In this document: in pieces, positions 44,435 through 56,059 of the stretch
Position numbering within the stretch: position 1 is the first letter of the stretch
How the letters are laid out: each line of letters opens with the position of its first letter
NCBI GenBank assembly: GCA_023213315.1
Contig: JAKCPI010005044.1
Location: forward strand, 1-64,000
Source of the DNA: Euborellia annulipes
Lineage: Eukaryota > Arthropoda > Insecta > Dermaptera > Anisolabididae
Length of the DNA stretch: 64,000 nucleotides
Direction of reading: 5' to 3'
Notes under the pieces: generated by a model
Told to the model about the DNA's origin: nothing
Databases searched by the model: none
What the model saw: only the letters and a program-made list of their open reading frames with translations
Program-made: the position numbers and the translations under genes

Positions 44435-45905
44435 TAATTACTATTTTACCGAGTGGATTCTTAATTGTGATACTATTCTGCCAAATTTTATTTATCAATT
44501 CATTGAGGAATTTTGTCATATAGGCATAATAATAAAATTTTTTCTAAGTAGACTTGAAAAGATCTATTGCTTTAAAAACTGGAGGCCAACAGACCCCTGT
44601 CTACATATATTTTTCGTATAATTACCTAATGGCCAAATAAATTTTGGCCGAATCGGATCAAAATTTGAAATTTTTAGATAATTTGGTGAGAATCCTTTCT
44701 TGACTGCGTCCTGTCAACTCCAACATTTATAAATTTCCAGCCACAAATTCATTTTCTTCTTTTTTATGTTCATCTTAAATTCCCTTAAAACAGAGGTAGA
44801 GGTCTTGCTTCTCATCTTTTGGGATAAAATTTTAATGCCCCAATTAATTTAAATTTATACATATTATGGGCCTAAAACATTTTATTAGAGAGCAACAAAG
44901 ACGAAGAAAAACTTAATATTTTCATAATTAGATAAATTAAAAAAAACGAGGTGACATGTTTCAAAATATCATGATACGAATACTTGATTTATGTAAACTA
45001 ATAAATATTTTTAAAACATATTACCTCGTGTTCTTAATTTTCCTAATTATATTATAGTATTTCAACTAGATCCAACGGTTATCAATTTAAATTCAATTAA
45101 TATTTTCAACTAAATTGTTTAAACTCCGTGACAATAGCTTATTTAGCTTTTTTTTTATTATCCCCTCAGCTAGGAGCTCACAAGTACATATACAGTATAA
45201 AACAGTATCAAAATAATACAAATAGCAAAAAAATTAATAAAACAACTTCAATAGAAAAAAAAAACACTAAAATAACACAAATAGCAAAAACAAAAAAAAA
45301 AAAAATTGTAAAGGTCAAAATTTATTTCACACAGTCCAAACAAAATTGTTTGAAAAGCTCTATATCCTCCATTGGCTAAAGAATTTAAAATCAAATTACT
45401 TCTAATTTTAATATTTTTATTTATTTATTATCTATAAAAATGGCTAAAATCAATTAAATTAACTCTTAATCAAAAGAATAGGTTCATTAAAAATGTGAAA
45501 ACACATTCTACTATCAAACTTTTTCCCTGTCGGAGTTAACGAAGTGAATAATTGAATTTACGTTCATTTTAGAAGGCATTTAGACTAGAACAAATATGTT
45601 TTGACATTTCTAATACTATTATCTTAATTGTTGATTAAATAAACAATATTGGCTAATTGCTATTTGAAATTTTATCCCTCGCTTTTTTTTCTCTCAAAAT
45701 GTTCCATGTTATATATATATATATATTTTAATAATGCATTCATTAAGAGAACCGGAAAATAATTATTTTCCCGTGAATGATTATCATTTCACCTCTTCGA
45801 TTTTTTTTTCCACCTGCTCTAATTATTTATTATTAAATAATGTTTACTTTTAAATAACTAGGTCACACTTTTTCAATATCTAAACTGTTCGGTGTAGTGG
45901 CTGTG
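44435..45905. other. A+T-rich stretch, no gene seen
   Basis: Lys/Asn/Ile-rich frames here (for example near 45128-45379) simply reflect A-rich low-complexity DNA. Confidence 0.45.
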
Positions 45906-45912
45906 AGATATA

Positions 45913-46877
45913 GAGTAAGGTGGGGCAAAAGTCCGCACGGGGCAAAAGTCCGAATCCTCATTTTAAAATCCCCGTTAGACTTGGCGTTGTTCTAAACAAC
46001 TTTGTTAGGTTGGTAACAACTAGAACAGATGATGATTCGAAATTCAATAACGTGTTTGAAGCCGATTGTTAACAATGAGCAAATTTATGTTTTTGTCACC
46101 TTCCATCTAATATTTATGGAAATTCTCATGGTTGCAACATGTACCAGCATGCACTTTTCTAACTGTCTAATGTCTTTGATTGCAAGCTGATAACCCTAAA
46201 TAAATATTTTAAAACATTTTTCTTCTCTACAGTTAACAATAAAAATTTTTTGTAACACTTCGATGAAAATAGCTAAATGGGGCAAAAGTCCGCGGCCTCG
46301 ACGGGGCAAAAGGCCCAATGGATCTCCAATGGAACAAATGTCACCCAATGGTATTCGAGTTTCTAATACCCCTACCTAGTATTTTCTGGGTTTCTAATAC
46401 CCCTACCTAGTATTTTCTCGGATTAATGAGCCTAGGGAAACGACCACGACCCGAAATGTTTATGCAGATTATGAACTTCAATCTTACTGGGGACTAATTG
46501 TTAGAAGGCCTATTGTGTATTTCTAATAAATAAAATAAACACATAAAACATACCTATACCTAATGTATTTCTTATTAAGTCTTTTTTATACCCTGGTTCG
46601 AGAGGTTGTTCGCTGCAGGGGCAATTGTTTGCACCTAAGGACTTTTGCCCCGCTAGTGCGGACTTTTACCCCCTCGGTGGGGCAAAAGTCCGCAAATGAA
46701 AATTTTTGTTTAAATACCTCTCCTACTCTTATGCTACCGAATTGGAAACCAAAAAAATTATGTAAGATAGCCAATTAACCAGGCTTTCAGGGGATGTTCC
46801 TATTTTTATTGTATCTTTCATAGGAAGGTCAAAAAAATTCCCAAAGAAAAACTGCGGACTTTTGCCCCACCTTACTC
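45913..46877. mobile_element. TA-flanked element with repeated GGGGCAAAAGTCCGC
   Basis: Terminal repeat GAGTAAGGTGGGGCAAAAGT and exact complement at the right, flanked by TA (45911-12, 46878-79), fitting Tc1/mariner insertion. The inner motif GGGGCAAAAGTCC recurs in both orientations at about 45939, 46280, 46650 and 46680. About 965 bp, no intact transposase frame. Confidence 0.7.
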
Positions 46878-46884
46878 TATAGAT

Positions 46885-46995
46885 GGATAATTATGGGCAG
46901 GTGCAGCCAATAAATAGACTCTGTATGCAGGTTACAATCACCGGAGACGTTTCGGTTCTTTTTATTTAAGAAACATCGCCAGTCTTTAGATTGGA
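46885..46995 (-). repeat. Single arm of a hammerhead-like family
   Basis: Minus strand: CTGGCGA for CTGATGA, GAACC helix II, GAAAC-GTC. Helix I barely pairs. Decayed single arm with no inverted partner nearby. Confidence 0.4.
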
Positions 46996-47301
46996 AAAGA
47001 ATATATAATTGCACAGAGTTAGTCATTGTTAACATTTGGCATATACATTGTTGTTTCGTCATCAACAATACAAATGTATATTCCCAGGTCAAAAATTTAC
47101 ATTTCGCTAATAATTAATAGATGATTTTTGGAAAGCTAAAGAACTATAGAATATTGTGAAAATATGTTTTTTGCATTCAGGGATGGAAAAAATTGTATTA
47201 GGAGTGACCAAAGTTAAAAAAACTGCAAAAATTCGATTTTTCTAAATTTTTAGACGTGATTTGCACCAATAAATCACCTCTGATTGGACTGAAACTTTAT
47301 A

Positions 47302-47715
47302 TTAGGAACCGACCGAATATTCGGTTTCGGTTACGGTTTCGGCCAGTTTCGGCCAAAAATCATGGTTTCGGCCGTAGTTTCGGTTTCGGCCAAAAAATGG
47401 CCGAACCTTTCGGCCGGCCGAAACCAGAGTCTGAAAAAAATGGGATGAGACTCGCATGCAAAAAAAAAAAAAAAAAAGGTCAAATAATTTGCACTTGAGG
47501 GAGAAAAAATTTTAGTCTCCCTAAAAAAAAGGTAAAATGATTTTCACGGGAGGGAAAAAAAAAAATTCAAAAAAAAAAAAAGGTAAAATGAAAAAAAAAT
47601 TTTATAGGAATACAAGTTTCGGTTTCGGTTACGGTTTCGGCCGAAACTAAGGTTGAGGCCGAATATTCGGTTTCGGTTTCGGTTTCGGCTGAAAATCTTG
47701 TTTCGGTCGGACCCT
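47302..47715. mobile_element. hAT-like MITE of CGGTTTCGG blocks
   Basis: Ends AGGAACCGACCGAA and TTTCGGTCGGACCCT; 8 bp duplication ACTTTATA (47294-47301, 47716-47723). The interior repeats TTTCGGTTTCGG in both orientations. The Arg/Phe/Gly-rich frame over 47256-47498 comes from these repeats. Confidence 0.75.
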
Positions 47716-47723
47716 ACTTTATA

Positions 47724-48130
47724 TTTCTATATAATTTATCTATCTGTATATTTTTAAGGGGTAACACCTTAAAAAAATCCAGGTAATTCTAAATAAGAGC
47801 CGTTTTAGAGCACATTTTCCATTAAAATTTAATTTTCTCCATAGCTCTAAAACTAGATGTGATGGGGCAAAACTGATGTAATCAGCGCCTACCCAAATAC
47901 CCAGGAATAGCTTCAAATACCCCTCCAACAAAAAAAGGTCTCTTTTGTTCCCCTGTGTTATCATTTATCTTTTTTCAAATTACAAAAAAATAATCATATT
48001 CAATTACAAAAATGTCCGTGATTGTGTAAATGTTAATTGACTTGTAATTTGGTTCTCAGAATTTCGACATAGACAAATATATGTACTGGACCGAAAAATT
48101 CTTTGCACTCTAAAATTTTTTTTCGGTATC
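47724..48130. other. Unassigned A+T-rich stretch
   Basis: No gene or element recognised. Confidence 0.35.
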
Positions 48131-48134
48131 TAAT

Positions 48135-48683
48135 CAGTGACGTCATTTCAGTTTTTTTACTTGGGGGACAAAAAAAAAAACCTTTTTACTTCCTGTGCTT
48201 TTTAATTTATACATATAAACACATATGTTTCTATATATTTATCTATAACATGTTTCCTAACCTTTTGAAGTCCACGGCACCCCAAAGGTGCTTTGGGAAT
48301 AACATTACACACTTTATTATTCCTTTTTTTCAAGAAATTTTTTATTTTTTTCCCTCCGGTGAAAATTTACCTTTTTTTTAGGGAAACGAAATTTTTTCTG
48401 CCCTGCGAAAATTTTTTTTCCCCTTTCTGTTTAAATCATTTGACCTTTTTTTAGCAAAACTTTATTTTTTCCTCCTCTTTATTTTGTTTGTTTTGTTTAT
48501 CTAAATATCTCGCGGCACCCTTGGGTGCTGGGGCACACCGGTTGGGAACCACTGATCTATATCATCTTCTATACTTAATTTATAAATAGCGACTATGAGT
48601 TTGTATGTAGGGGCTAAGCTCTTTTTCTTCCAAAATCTTGTGGAGGGGGGGGCAAAAGCTCCCCCTCCAAATGACGTCCAGTG
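48135..48683. mobile_element. hAT-like MITE (outer)
   Basis: CAGTGACGTCATTTCAG at the left and AAATGACGTCCAGTG at the right, related to the element at 18713. No matching 8 bp duplication remains. Confidence 0.55.
48249..48554. mobile_element. hAT-type MITE nested in 48135-48683
   Basis: The right end, complement CAGTGGTTCCCAACC, is the well-known hAT type; the left is CATGTTTCCTAACC. Duplication ATCTATA(A/T) at 48241-48248 and 48555-48562. Confidence 0.7.
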
Positions 48684-48689
48684 ATTTTC

Positions 48690-49025
48690 CTGAATAAATT
48701 ATTTTTATCGCTTGGTAGGCGAAACTCTAAACTAATACCTCTGTTTTACAGCTCAGGAGCAAAAATTTTACCATTAATCATAAGCAAGAATAAGTGTGTA
48801 AGAGAAAACGTAGAGTAATTAATATTATTTCTCAAATTCATTTTTTTAAAACTATTCACTACCTCTTCTGTATCCTCATCTGGGCGTGGTGCCAGCCAGG
48901 AGGCTAGTTTACACATTCAATTACCATCATCAAGTCTATTAAATTTATCTTAGGAAGATGTCCTTGACCTCCGATTCGGTAGACATACATTGGACCTAAT
49001 CGATTTGCATTAACCATATAGGCAA
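48690..49025. other. Unassigned stretch before the 49 kb promoter-like region
   Basis: Non-repetitive, no supported frame. Confidence 0.3.
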
Positions 49026-49029
49026 GGCC

Positions 49030-49430
49030 GAGAGTGCATAGATGCAGGCAGGCAATTGCACTTGGCTCTCACTCCCTTCCTGCTCCGTTCTGTGTATGCA
49101 TGTGGATTTCTCCCCACCATCTGTTTTATCTTTGTGCGCATGCGCGCCATGGTCCATTCCCCAATTGGAGACAACTTGTTGTTCAGTTCAGTTCACTCCG
49201 GACCGTTCACCAAGTGACCACTTGATGTGATTGTTGTTCATTCTCGCTTGGACTTCGTTTTTTTTCTTCTTCTTGATTGTTATTGACACTTGTGAATTTT
49301 CAGTGGGTCGACCCAACAATTGGGACGTTGAAGAGCAACCGTCAGCAACACCTGATGAAGATCAAGCATGCGCCACTTCCTCACAACACTTGACAGCAAC
49401 CATGACCACCACCGTGGATACCAGCATGAA
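49030..49430 (+). promoter_or_regulatory. Candidate promoter and first exon with NRF-1-like site
   Basis: About 400 bp of near 50% G+C in A+T-rich DNA. GCGCATGCGCGCC at 49136-49148 matches the NRF-1 palindrome. TCAGTT initiators follow at 49183 and 49188, about 40-50 bp downstream. A donor CATGAA|GTGAGT is at 49431. An alternative reading uses an acceptor TTTTCAG at 49297-49303 and a 127-base internal exon 49304-49430. No transposon signature. Confidence 0.5.
49402..49430 (+). CDS. Possible first coding segment (MTTTVDTSM...)
   Basis: ATG at 49402 in good context (CAACCATGA) opens MTTTVDTSM and runs into the GTGAGT donor, leaving a split codon. The same frame is open upstream to 49231 without an ATG (PNNWDVEEQPSATPDEDQA), so if the segment is an internal exon the coding part starts at 49304. 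Upstream ATGs at 49224 and 49354 open only very short frames. The rest of the gene would lie beyond the window or after a very long intron. Unrecognised product. Confidence 0.3.
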
Positions 49431-49435
49431 GTGAG

Positions 49436-50025
49436 TAACAACAATCACATTGTTGATAATTGAAATATATTTTAGTAACTTTATGCTTTTTATCTTTTTT
49501 TGTAAAATATTAAGATTCAACATAATTTAATAAATACATGGGGATATTTTATAGTAATATAAACTCACGCAATAATGAAATAGAATGCCTATAATTCCAT
49601 TAACTATAAAACTAATGATTTGAAATTAAACATGATATTAAATAATAAAATTGAAATTTCATAGATAAATTGAAATTAATATTTTAATATGATTTTATTT
49701 AAATTATTTACTTAACATTAATCTGACACGGGTCGAGGGTTCGCGTGGCGTGATATGATGAAAAAGAACTTAGAGAAATAAAAAAAAAAAGTAAAAATAT
49801 TTATTTCAAAAGTCAAAATAATTTCCACCTGACTATAATAGCTTCATAGTGCTGATATCTTCTCAGATATTTAGAAAATCGCATCTAATTACACCTAAAA
49901 TTAAGCATTTTTCATTGATTTAATTTTGACATGTTCTTCTATTAAATAATAATTGACTTAAAGACTTTTTTGGCCAGGGCCAACAATTATTAAATAATAA
50001 TGATAATAATTTTTGATTATAAATA
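49436..50025. other. A+T-rich stretch, likely intron
   Basis: No repeat or frame recognised. Confidence 0.35.
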
Positions 50026-50027
50026 AT

Positions 50028-50283
50028 TCACACTTTTTTCTCATTCACACTCACACTCACACACACATTCACACAGTCTTTTCGGCAACTCAGGCCATTT
50101 AAGACTCTAGACGATAACCGTTGGGATTAATATATTAACATTGTGGGTTCAGGCATTTCTATTTAAGCCATCTGGTATCCAAATGGCTTAAATAAAATCA
50201 TCGGACTGCCTGGGTCCGAACCCGCGACGTTTGGTATAGGAGGTGGGCACGCTACCTACTACGCCAAACTCGGGGGCTCCACA
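50028..50283 (-). repeat. tRNA-derived SINE (family 1)
   Basis: Tail CACACTCACACTCACAC at the left, head with GGGTCCGAACCCGCGACG (B box complement) and CGGGGGCTCC at the right. Perfect 13 bp duplication GATTATAAATAAT (50015-50027, 50284-50296). Confidence 0.85.
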
Positions 50284-50299
50284 GATTATAAATAATGCA

Positions 50300-50610
50300 T
50301 TTAATCGGAATTATTTAATAATAAGATTAAATTATTAACAGGGCGAGTAATTATATAATAATTGAGTTAAATTTATTTTTCTATCATATGTTTACTTCTA
50401 ATGGCTTTCTTATTTTTATACTAATCGCCAAATTAAAAATAAATTTTGAAAATTATAAATCTAATAAAACTTAAAGGAATAGATTAGCCTTTTCACTCTC
50501 ACATCTGGTGTATGAGTAAGATAAAGGTTCATTTTTATCCTCTCTTTGCTCTATCATCAGCTTGAAGAAGGCCCTGTCTGTCTCTCGATTACACCCATAA
50601 TAACTTGATA
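50300..50610. other. Unassigned A+T-rich stretch
   Basis: Nothing recognised. Confidence 0.35.
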
Positions 50611-50707
50611 CACCTAAAATATTAAAGTGAGGTGGATAGCTGAGTAGATCTTGTAGTAAGGAAGAAAGAAAAGAGCAATTGCAGCTAGGTTTATTTCGTT
50701 TAATAAT

Positions 50708-50761
50708 CACTTCAAGCCGACGTTTCGGTCAGATATACGACCATCATCAGGGCTGAAGCTG
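50708..50761 (-). ncRNA. Hammerhead ribozyme, type I (left arm)
   Basis: Minus strand: CTGATGA (50750-50744), helix II GGTC/GACC with loop GTATATCT, GAAAC (50726-50722), GTC (50721-50719); predicted cut between 50719 and 50718. Helix I GCTTCAGCC pairs with GGCTTGAAG with one bulged T. Minimal helix III. All catalytic positions match consensus. Confidence 0.85.
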
Positions 50762-50822
50762 TTAAATGGCAACAAATAAGTTGTACGATTGTGCCATTCG
50801 ACATTTTGGGGAATTTTGTTGA

Positions 50823-50877
50823 CACGCTTCAGCCCTGATGATGGTCGTATATCTGACCGAAACGTCGGCTTGAAGTG
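50823..50877 (+). ncRNA. Hammerhead ribozyme, type I (right arm)
   Basis: Plus strand: CTGATGA (50835-50841), helix II GGTC/GACC, GAAAC (50859-50863), GTC (50864-50866); predicted cut between 50866 and 50867. Helix I CGCTTCAGCC (50825-50834) pairs with GGCTTGAAGTG (50867-50877) over about 10 bp with one bulge. Identical core to its partner on the other strand. Confidence 0.85.
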
Positions 50878-50939
50878 ATTATTAAACGAAATAAACCTAG
50901 CTCAATTGCTTCTTCTTCCTTACTACTAAAATATTAATT

Positions 50940-51205
50940 AATATTTATAAAGCAAAAGGAAAGAAATATGTCTCTTAAAAAACTATTAATAAAAGTAACT
51001 TTTAATCGTTATCGCTCAGTAAAATTTAATTATTAATCATTACACCCTTTGATTGATTTTAATTAAATTAATTATATTTAAATATCTGATTAATAGCTTA
51101 AAATAGGAAGTTTTTAAAAAAGATCAGAGACAAAATTATGATAACAAATAATAGTTATTATAAAGATTTACTATTAATTAAATTTCAATCTCTGACAGCA
51201 CTTTT
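50940..51205. other. A+T-rich stretch, no gene seen
   Basis: Nothing recognised. Confidence 0.4.
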
Positions 51206-51217
51206 AAAGGAAGGAAA

Positions 51218-51578
51218 CAGTGGCGTATTCAGGGGGGGGCCCAGGGGGCCGGCCCCCCAAAGCCTTCTCCAAAACAAAAAAATACCTATTGTTTTCCCTA
51301 ATGATTTTTTTTTTAAATAATTATTTTATTAACTCTCATAAATTCTAAAATCTAACAAAAAACTTATAAATAATTGAAAAATTCTCTAATATTTACGAAT
51401 TTTGTATTAAAATTATTTTTTATTTCAAGAAAAAAAATTTTTTTTTAATTTGTTTTTTTATTTATAAATATTATATTAATCTAAAAAAAATTTCTCCATT
51501 TTAAGTTTCTTGGAGAAGGGGGGGGGGTTCATAAAACTTTTGGGCCCCCCCCAAGCAGAAATCCTGGCTACGCTACTG
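51218..51578. mobile_element. hAT-type MITE
   Basis: CAGTGGCGTATTCAGG at the left, CCTGGCTACGCTACTG at the right, with perfect 8 bp duplication GAAGGAAA (51210-51217, 51579-51586). G and C runs sit near the ends. Confidence 0.85.
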
Positions 51579-51589
51579 GAAGGAAATAT

Positions 51590-51918
51590 AGCTAATATTT
51601 TTTTTATACTCATACCTTCCGTACGCAAAGACATTTTTTTTCTTAAATTCCATCTCTCAATTTATATCCTTCATAATCCTGACTCACAATTTCCTTCTTT
51701 TTAAAGATAATTAAATAAAAGTATGAAAAGATGAAAGAAAAAAAAAAGAAAAAATCTTTTTCTCTTTAATCAATGAATGTCTGACTTAAATATAAAATTC
51801 AAAGAAAATTTAAATATATTTTTGTTCTTTTAATCGGCAAGTATTTCAAAATTTTTGATGAATATTTCATTGCAGATATAAAAATAAAAAGTAAAAATGC
51901 CCCCTGACAGTTGCTATT
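51590..51918. other. Unassigned A+T-rich stretch
   Basis: Nothing recognised. Confidence 0.35.
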
Positions 51919-51920
51919 TG

Positions 51921-52450
51921 AAAAAATCTGGTGTGATTGTTCACACAGCACACAACTTGCTCTTACCCTTCTTTCTTCTATCTTTCTTATAAAGTACAAG
52001 AATAAAGTGGTCTTCAGAAGATTTCAATGGCAAAATGAGATTATTCATTTTAAAGAGCATCTAAAAAATAATTGATTTTGGAATTTTAATCAAAATCGTT
52101 GCAGCAAATTTTGAGAAAATCAAAAAAAAAAAAACTGAAAAAGTGCATCAGTAAAGTACTAGTACTTTTTGGCCGATTTTGTTCAAAAGCTTATTTTCAC
52201 GCTCCAGGAAGGTGTCTAACTTAAATATAAAATTTCAACCTCCTAACTTTTTTCGTTCTTAAGATATTTTGTTCACAAACAGACAGACACACAGACCATG
52301 TTGCGAAAACCACTTTTTTTGGATTCAGGGGACATCAAAACGTGTATATCCGTCAAAATCTCGACAAAAGGGAATCGAATTTTCGACATGAATCCAATAT
52401 TTTCTCTCTATATATATTAACATTTATAGAGGTAAGAGAAAGTAAAAAAT
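51921..52450 (-). repeat. Family A copy 15
   Basis: The 3' hairpin is half lost (only ATCTGGTGTGATTG and CACAACTTGCTC). The segment with the X-box-like site is deleted, but the rest runs to the 5' terminal hairpin. Confidence 0.75.
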
Positions 52451-52454
52451 AAAG

Positions 52455-54525
52455 AATTCTTTTATAATTAAACAAATCTAATTAATAAAACTAATTTATT
52501 ATTATAAAATACGGTATATAATAATGAATAATTTTATCATATCATCTCTTTAATTTATGAATCATTTTTTGCATTTGTTATTAAAATAATATCTATTATG
52601 CTAAAGAATAATAGAACAAAACAAAACATGATTATGAATAATAATGAAAAAATTTATTTCCTTGACATGATTAGAGGAACAGGTTTTCATTGGGCCCTTA
52701 ACATATAGCAACTAATCCAGGGGTCGACCAACTTTTTGTATTGAAATGTCAGTTCATAACTTAGGGAAAGTGGAATTTTGTTTTCTTAAAATATACACCT
52801 AACCTCTTTTCATGTTTGATTTTTTTTACTTAAATTCGAAATTACACGATATTCGCAATTTTTATGCGATTTTTATTCACTTTATTTTAACAGTGTTTTG
52901 GGAAAAAAATTGGTAATTGAAAAAAAAAAACCTATCTATCTTCTATCTATCTATCTATATATAGATATAAAAATGAAAAGGAAAAATGTATGTATATATG
53001 TATATGTTCTATAGAAAACCACAATTTTCAATGAATCTTTTTCAAATTAAGTACAAAATAATTCTTGAAACGGAGAGTAACGTAGTAATTATATGAATCT
53101 CTAAATATTTCTGGGGAATTAATTTATAATCAAATTTCTTCAATATCTGGGTAAAAATTTAGATTTTTGACAGCTTTATGACATGATTTTTAGCCAACTC
53201 CAGGCAGACCCTTTGGGCAGTCAATCTTTTGTTTTCCCAGACAGTATCCTCACTTTAACTCAGATCCTTTCTTAATATTTGCATTGCAAAAAACAATATC
53301 CTAAAATGACAAAATACTTGCCCGCCGAGGGGAGCGAGGGGTCCAGGGGGCGCAGCACCTTGTCTAGCTAAAGATCTTGCGACTAGTTATTTTATAGAAT
53401 CAATAGTTAATGAATGCAATTATTCATTCTTTTTCATAGTCCTGATTGTTCTTTTTACTAGATTTTTATTTAACACCATAACGCGTAAAATGACATTGAG
53501 GTGTACGATACAACAATCAAAAATTTTAAAACTTATTTTTTTCAATTAAAAATTAATTAATTTATCAAATTAATTAAAAACAAGAGAGTTTCAAAACTCA
53601 GGAATCAAAAATCCAGAATGGTGCAAAAAATTTGAAATTTGAATTTTTGAAAAATGTTCTTAAATCAATCTCTTTGGTAGAGACAAATTTTCCCTTTTGA
53701 ACTTAATACCCCCTTTGAACTACCTAATTTTATAACTTTTGAATTCTTTATTTCATAATTCAAACATCTCTTTGAGTTGCTTCTTTTTAAAAAGAATTTT
53801 TTTTTTGATTTATCGTAAATCATAATACAGAGAGACTTGGTCGTATCTTCTGACCCCAAACAGATTTTTTTTTTAATATCAATTTTACTTCAGTACATGA
53901 ATGAAAACCGCAAATTAAAATATTTATTTAAAGATAACAATTTTGTAACTATTTTTTCCCCTTCGTCTTCCGTCATAGTATAGCAGATTTATGCAATAGG
54001 AACTTAATCACTCTACAATAAAAAAAAAACCATTTTCGAATTTTAAACCAGAGGATATCAAGTTAAAGTGAGTGTAAGGAAGGGAAGGAAAGATTTGGAG
54101 GGCTGTTTGGAAGGACGGTCAGGAACAAAAGGACCCAGGTGTTCTAGAAAAGAAAAGGAGAACGGGAATATACAATGCATCTTTAGAAAGTATTGTTACA
54201 TTAGTTATCCTTCCAACGAATTTAAACAAATTCACATATCCCAAAGGATATATTAATATTAAAATGAATGAAAGGACGGAAAAATCTTTATTTTAATTAA
54301 AAGTGATTTACCTAAATCCTTGGGAAATGAGACACAAAATTATAAAAAAAAAAATTCTGAGATGGGAAAATCCTTTTTTTTTTAGGGTGTTATTTAGATA
54401 AATTAATTTACATTTCTGATTGAGTTAAAGTTTTGAAAACTCTTGTTTTATGCACTTTTCACTTTTGTGAACAAACTATTATGATAATGGAAAAATTAAC
54501 TAGGAATTGTTAAAAATTTTTTTTA
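52455..54525. other. A+T-rich stretch, no gene seen
   Basis: CCAGGGGTCGACCAAC near 52719 resembles a hAT end but no partner was found. A (CTAT)n patch occurs at 52935-52970 and a G-rich patch at 53325-53360. Confidence 0.4.
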
Positions 54526-54528
54526 GTT

Positions 54529-55257
54529 TTTTACTTTCTCTTACCCTATAGGCTATATGAAATAGAGAGAGAAAGTATTGCGATCATGTCAAAAATTGAT
54601 GTCGAGATTTTGATGGATATACACGTTTTTCCCCTGAGTCCAAAAAAGTGGGTCCCGCAAATTGGTCTGTGTGTGTGGACATTTTTAACCATGAAGGAAA
54701 TGATCTACGAGGTTGAAATTTTTTTATATTTAAGTTAGGAACCCCCGAACTCGTGAAAATAAGCAAAACAAATTCGGCCAAAAAGTAGTACTTTACAGAT
54801 GTACTTTTTCAGTTTTTTCGATTTTCTGAAAATCCGCTCCAAAGAATTTGTTTAAAATTTATAAATCTACTATGTTTTAGACGCTCTATAATAAATATAT
54901 CAGTGAAATTTTTTGTGGAAATCGTTTGAAGTACACTTTACTAATGTACTTTTTCAGTTTTTTGCGATTTTCTCAAATTTGGCCTCAACGATTTTGATTA
55001 AAATTCATATATCAATTATTTTTTTGATGCTCTTTAAAAAGTATATCAGTGAAATTTTTTGTGAAAATTGTTTGAAGTACACTTTACTGTTTGGAAGCTT
55101 TCGTAGCTCAGCGCCATCTATGAATCGCGTGGTCAAGTTTGAAACTAAGGTGCTATGGGAAACTAAATATATCTCGACACAAAAATCTTGTGTGAATCTT
55201 GTCTTACCTTTCGGTAAGAGAAAATTGTGCACCGTGCGCCAGTCACACCAGATTTTT
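54529..55257 (+). repeat. Family A copy 16, subfamily with changed 3' part
   Basis: Intact 5' hairpin. The block CACTTTACTAATGTACTTTT then repeats part of the central region, an internal tandem duplication. The 3' part has GTTTGAAACTAAGGTGCTAT, shared with 32322-32465, and a shortened hairpin. Confidence 0.7.
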
Positions 55258-55427
55258 AATTTATTTTTCTTTCATCATCAACGCATTTGCCTCCATCCTA
55301 ACTGTTAACATAATGAAAGAGGAATATTTTAAAATGCCTCCAAGGCCTTTCTTTAAGTTCAATTTTTAATTTGAAACTTTTTGTATCATGGGATGAACCG
55401 TCGTTTTTTTTTCTTTCTCTTCCTATG

Positions 55428-56052
55428 TTATATGTAATATATATATAGAGAAGTTTGGTTCATGTCAAAAATTCGATGTCGAGTTTTGATGGTCTTCCGT
55501 TTTGGGTCCCCTGAATCCAAAAGTGGTTTTCGCGACATGGTCTGTCTGTGGGTGTGTGTGTGTGTGTTCAATTTTAAGCATGAAGGAATTGAGCTAGGAG
55601 GATGAAATTTTATATTTAAGTTAAATACCTCCGGGACCGGAAAAATAAGCTTTTAATCAAAATTGGCCAAAGAGTACTAGTACTTTACTGATGTACTTTT
55701 TCAGTTTTTTTCGATTTTCTCAAAATTCGCTCTAACGATTTTGATTAAAATTCAAAAATCAATTATTTTTTAGATGCTCTTTCAAATGTATATTCTCGTT
55801 TTGCCCTCAAAATTGTTTGAAGCACACTTTACTCTTGTATTTCATAGGAAAGATAGGAGAAATGGTTGCCATGGTAACAAAATATAAATATTTTCCCATG
55901 TTTATAAATTTGACATCTTAAATTCTAATATATTGGCGGAAACTAAATATATTTCGACACAAAAAATCTGGTGTGACAAGCACAGAACACAACTTTCGAT
56001 TACCGAAGGTAAGAGAAAGTTGTGGCTGTGCGCCAGTCACACCAGATTTTTT
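55428..56052 (+). repeat. Family A copy 17, near full-length
   Basis: Several single-base losses in the 5' third, then typical sequence with GTTGCCATGGTAAC at 55865-55878 and a complete 3' hairpin ending at 56050. Confidence 0.8.
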
Positions 56053-56059
56053 TACTGGG

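Larger units (their letters stand above)
50625..50925. mobile_element. Foldback element with two intact hammerheads
   Basis: Arms about 50653-50761 and 50820-50925 match from AGTAAGGAAGAA through AGCTAGGTTTATTTCG and AATAATCACTTCAAGCCGAC to the GGGCTGAAGC at the inner edge. Flanked by the 11 bp duplication CTAAAATATTA (50614-50624, 50926-50936). The left arm carries about 28 extra bases at its outer end. No coding frame. A non-hAT, non-mariner insertion, compatible with a Penelope-like or retrozyme-like retroelement in inverted arrangement. Confidence 0.75.

Noticed and set aside
45128..45379. 83-codon Lys/Asn/Thr-rich frame
   Set aside because: Low-complexity A-rich DNA; no start context, domain or splice support.
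47256..47498. Arg/Phe/Gly-rich frame resembling an RNA-binding protein
   Set aside because: It is a translation of TTTCGGTTTCGG repeats inside a MITE with an 8 bp target duplication.
7443..56052. Regularly recurring palindromes as a CRISPR array
   Set aside because: Spacing is hundreds to thousands of bases, both orientations occur, and the sequence context is eukaryotic interspersed repeats.
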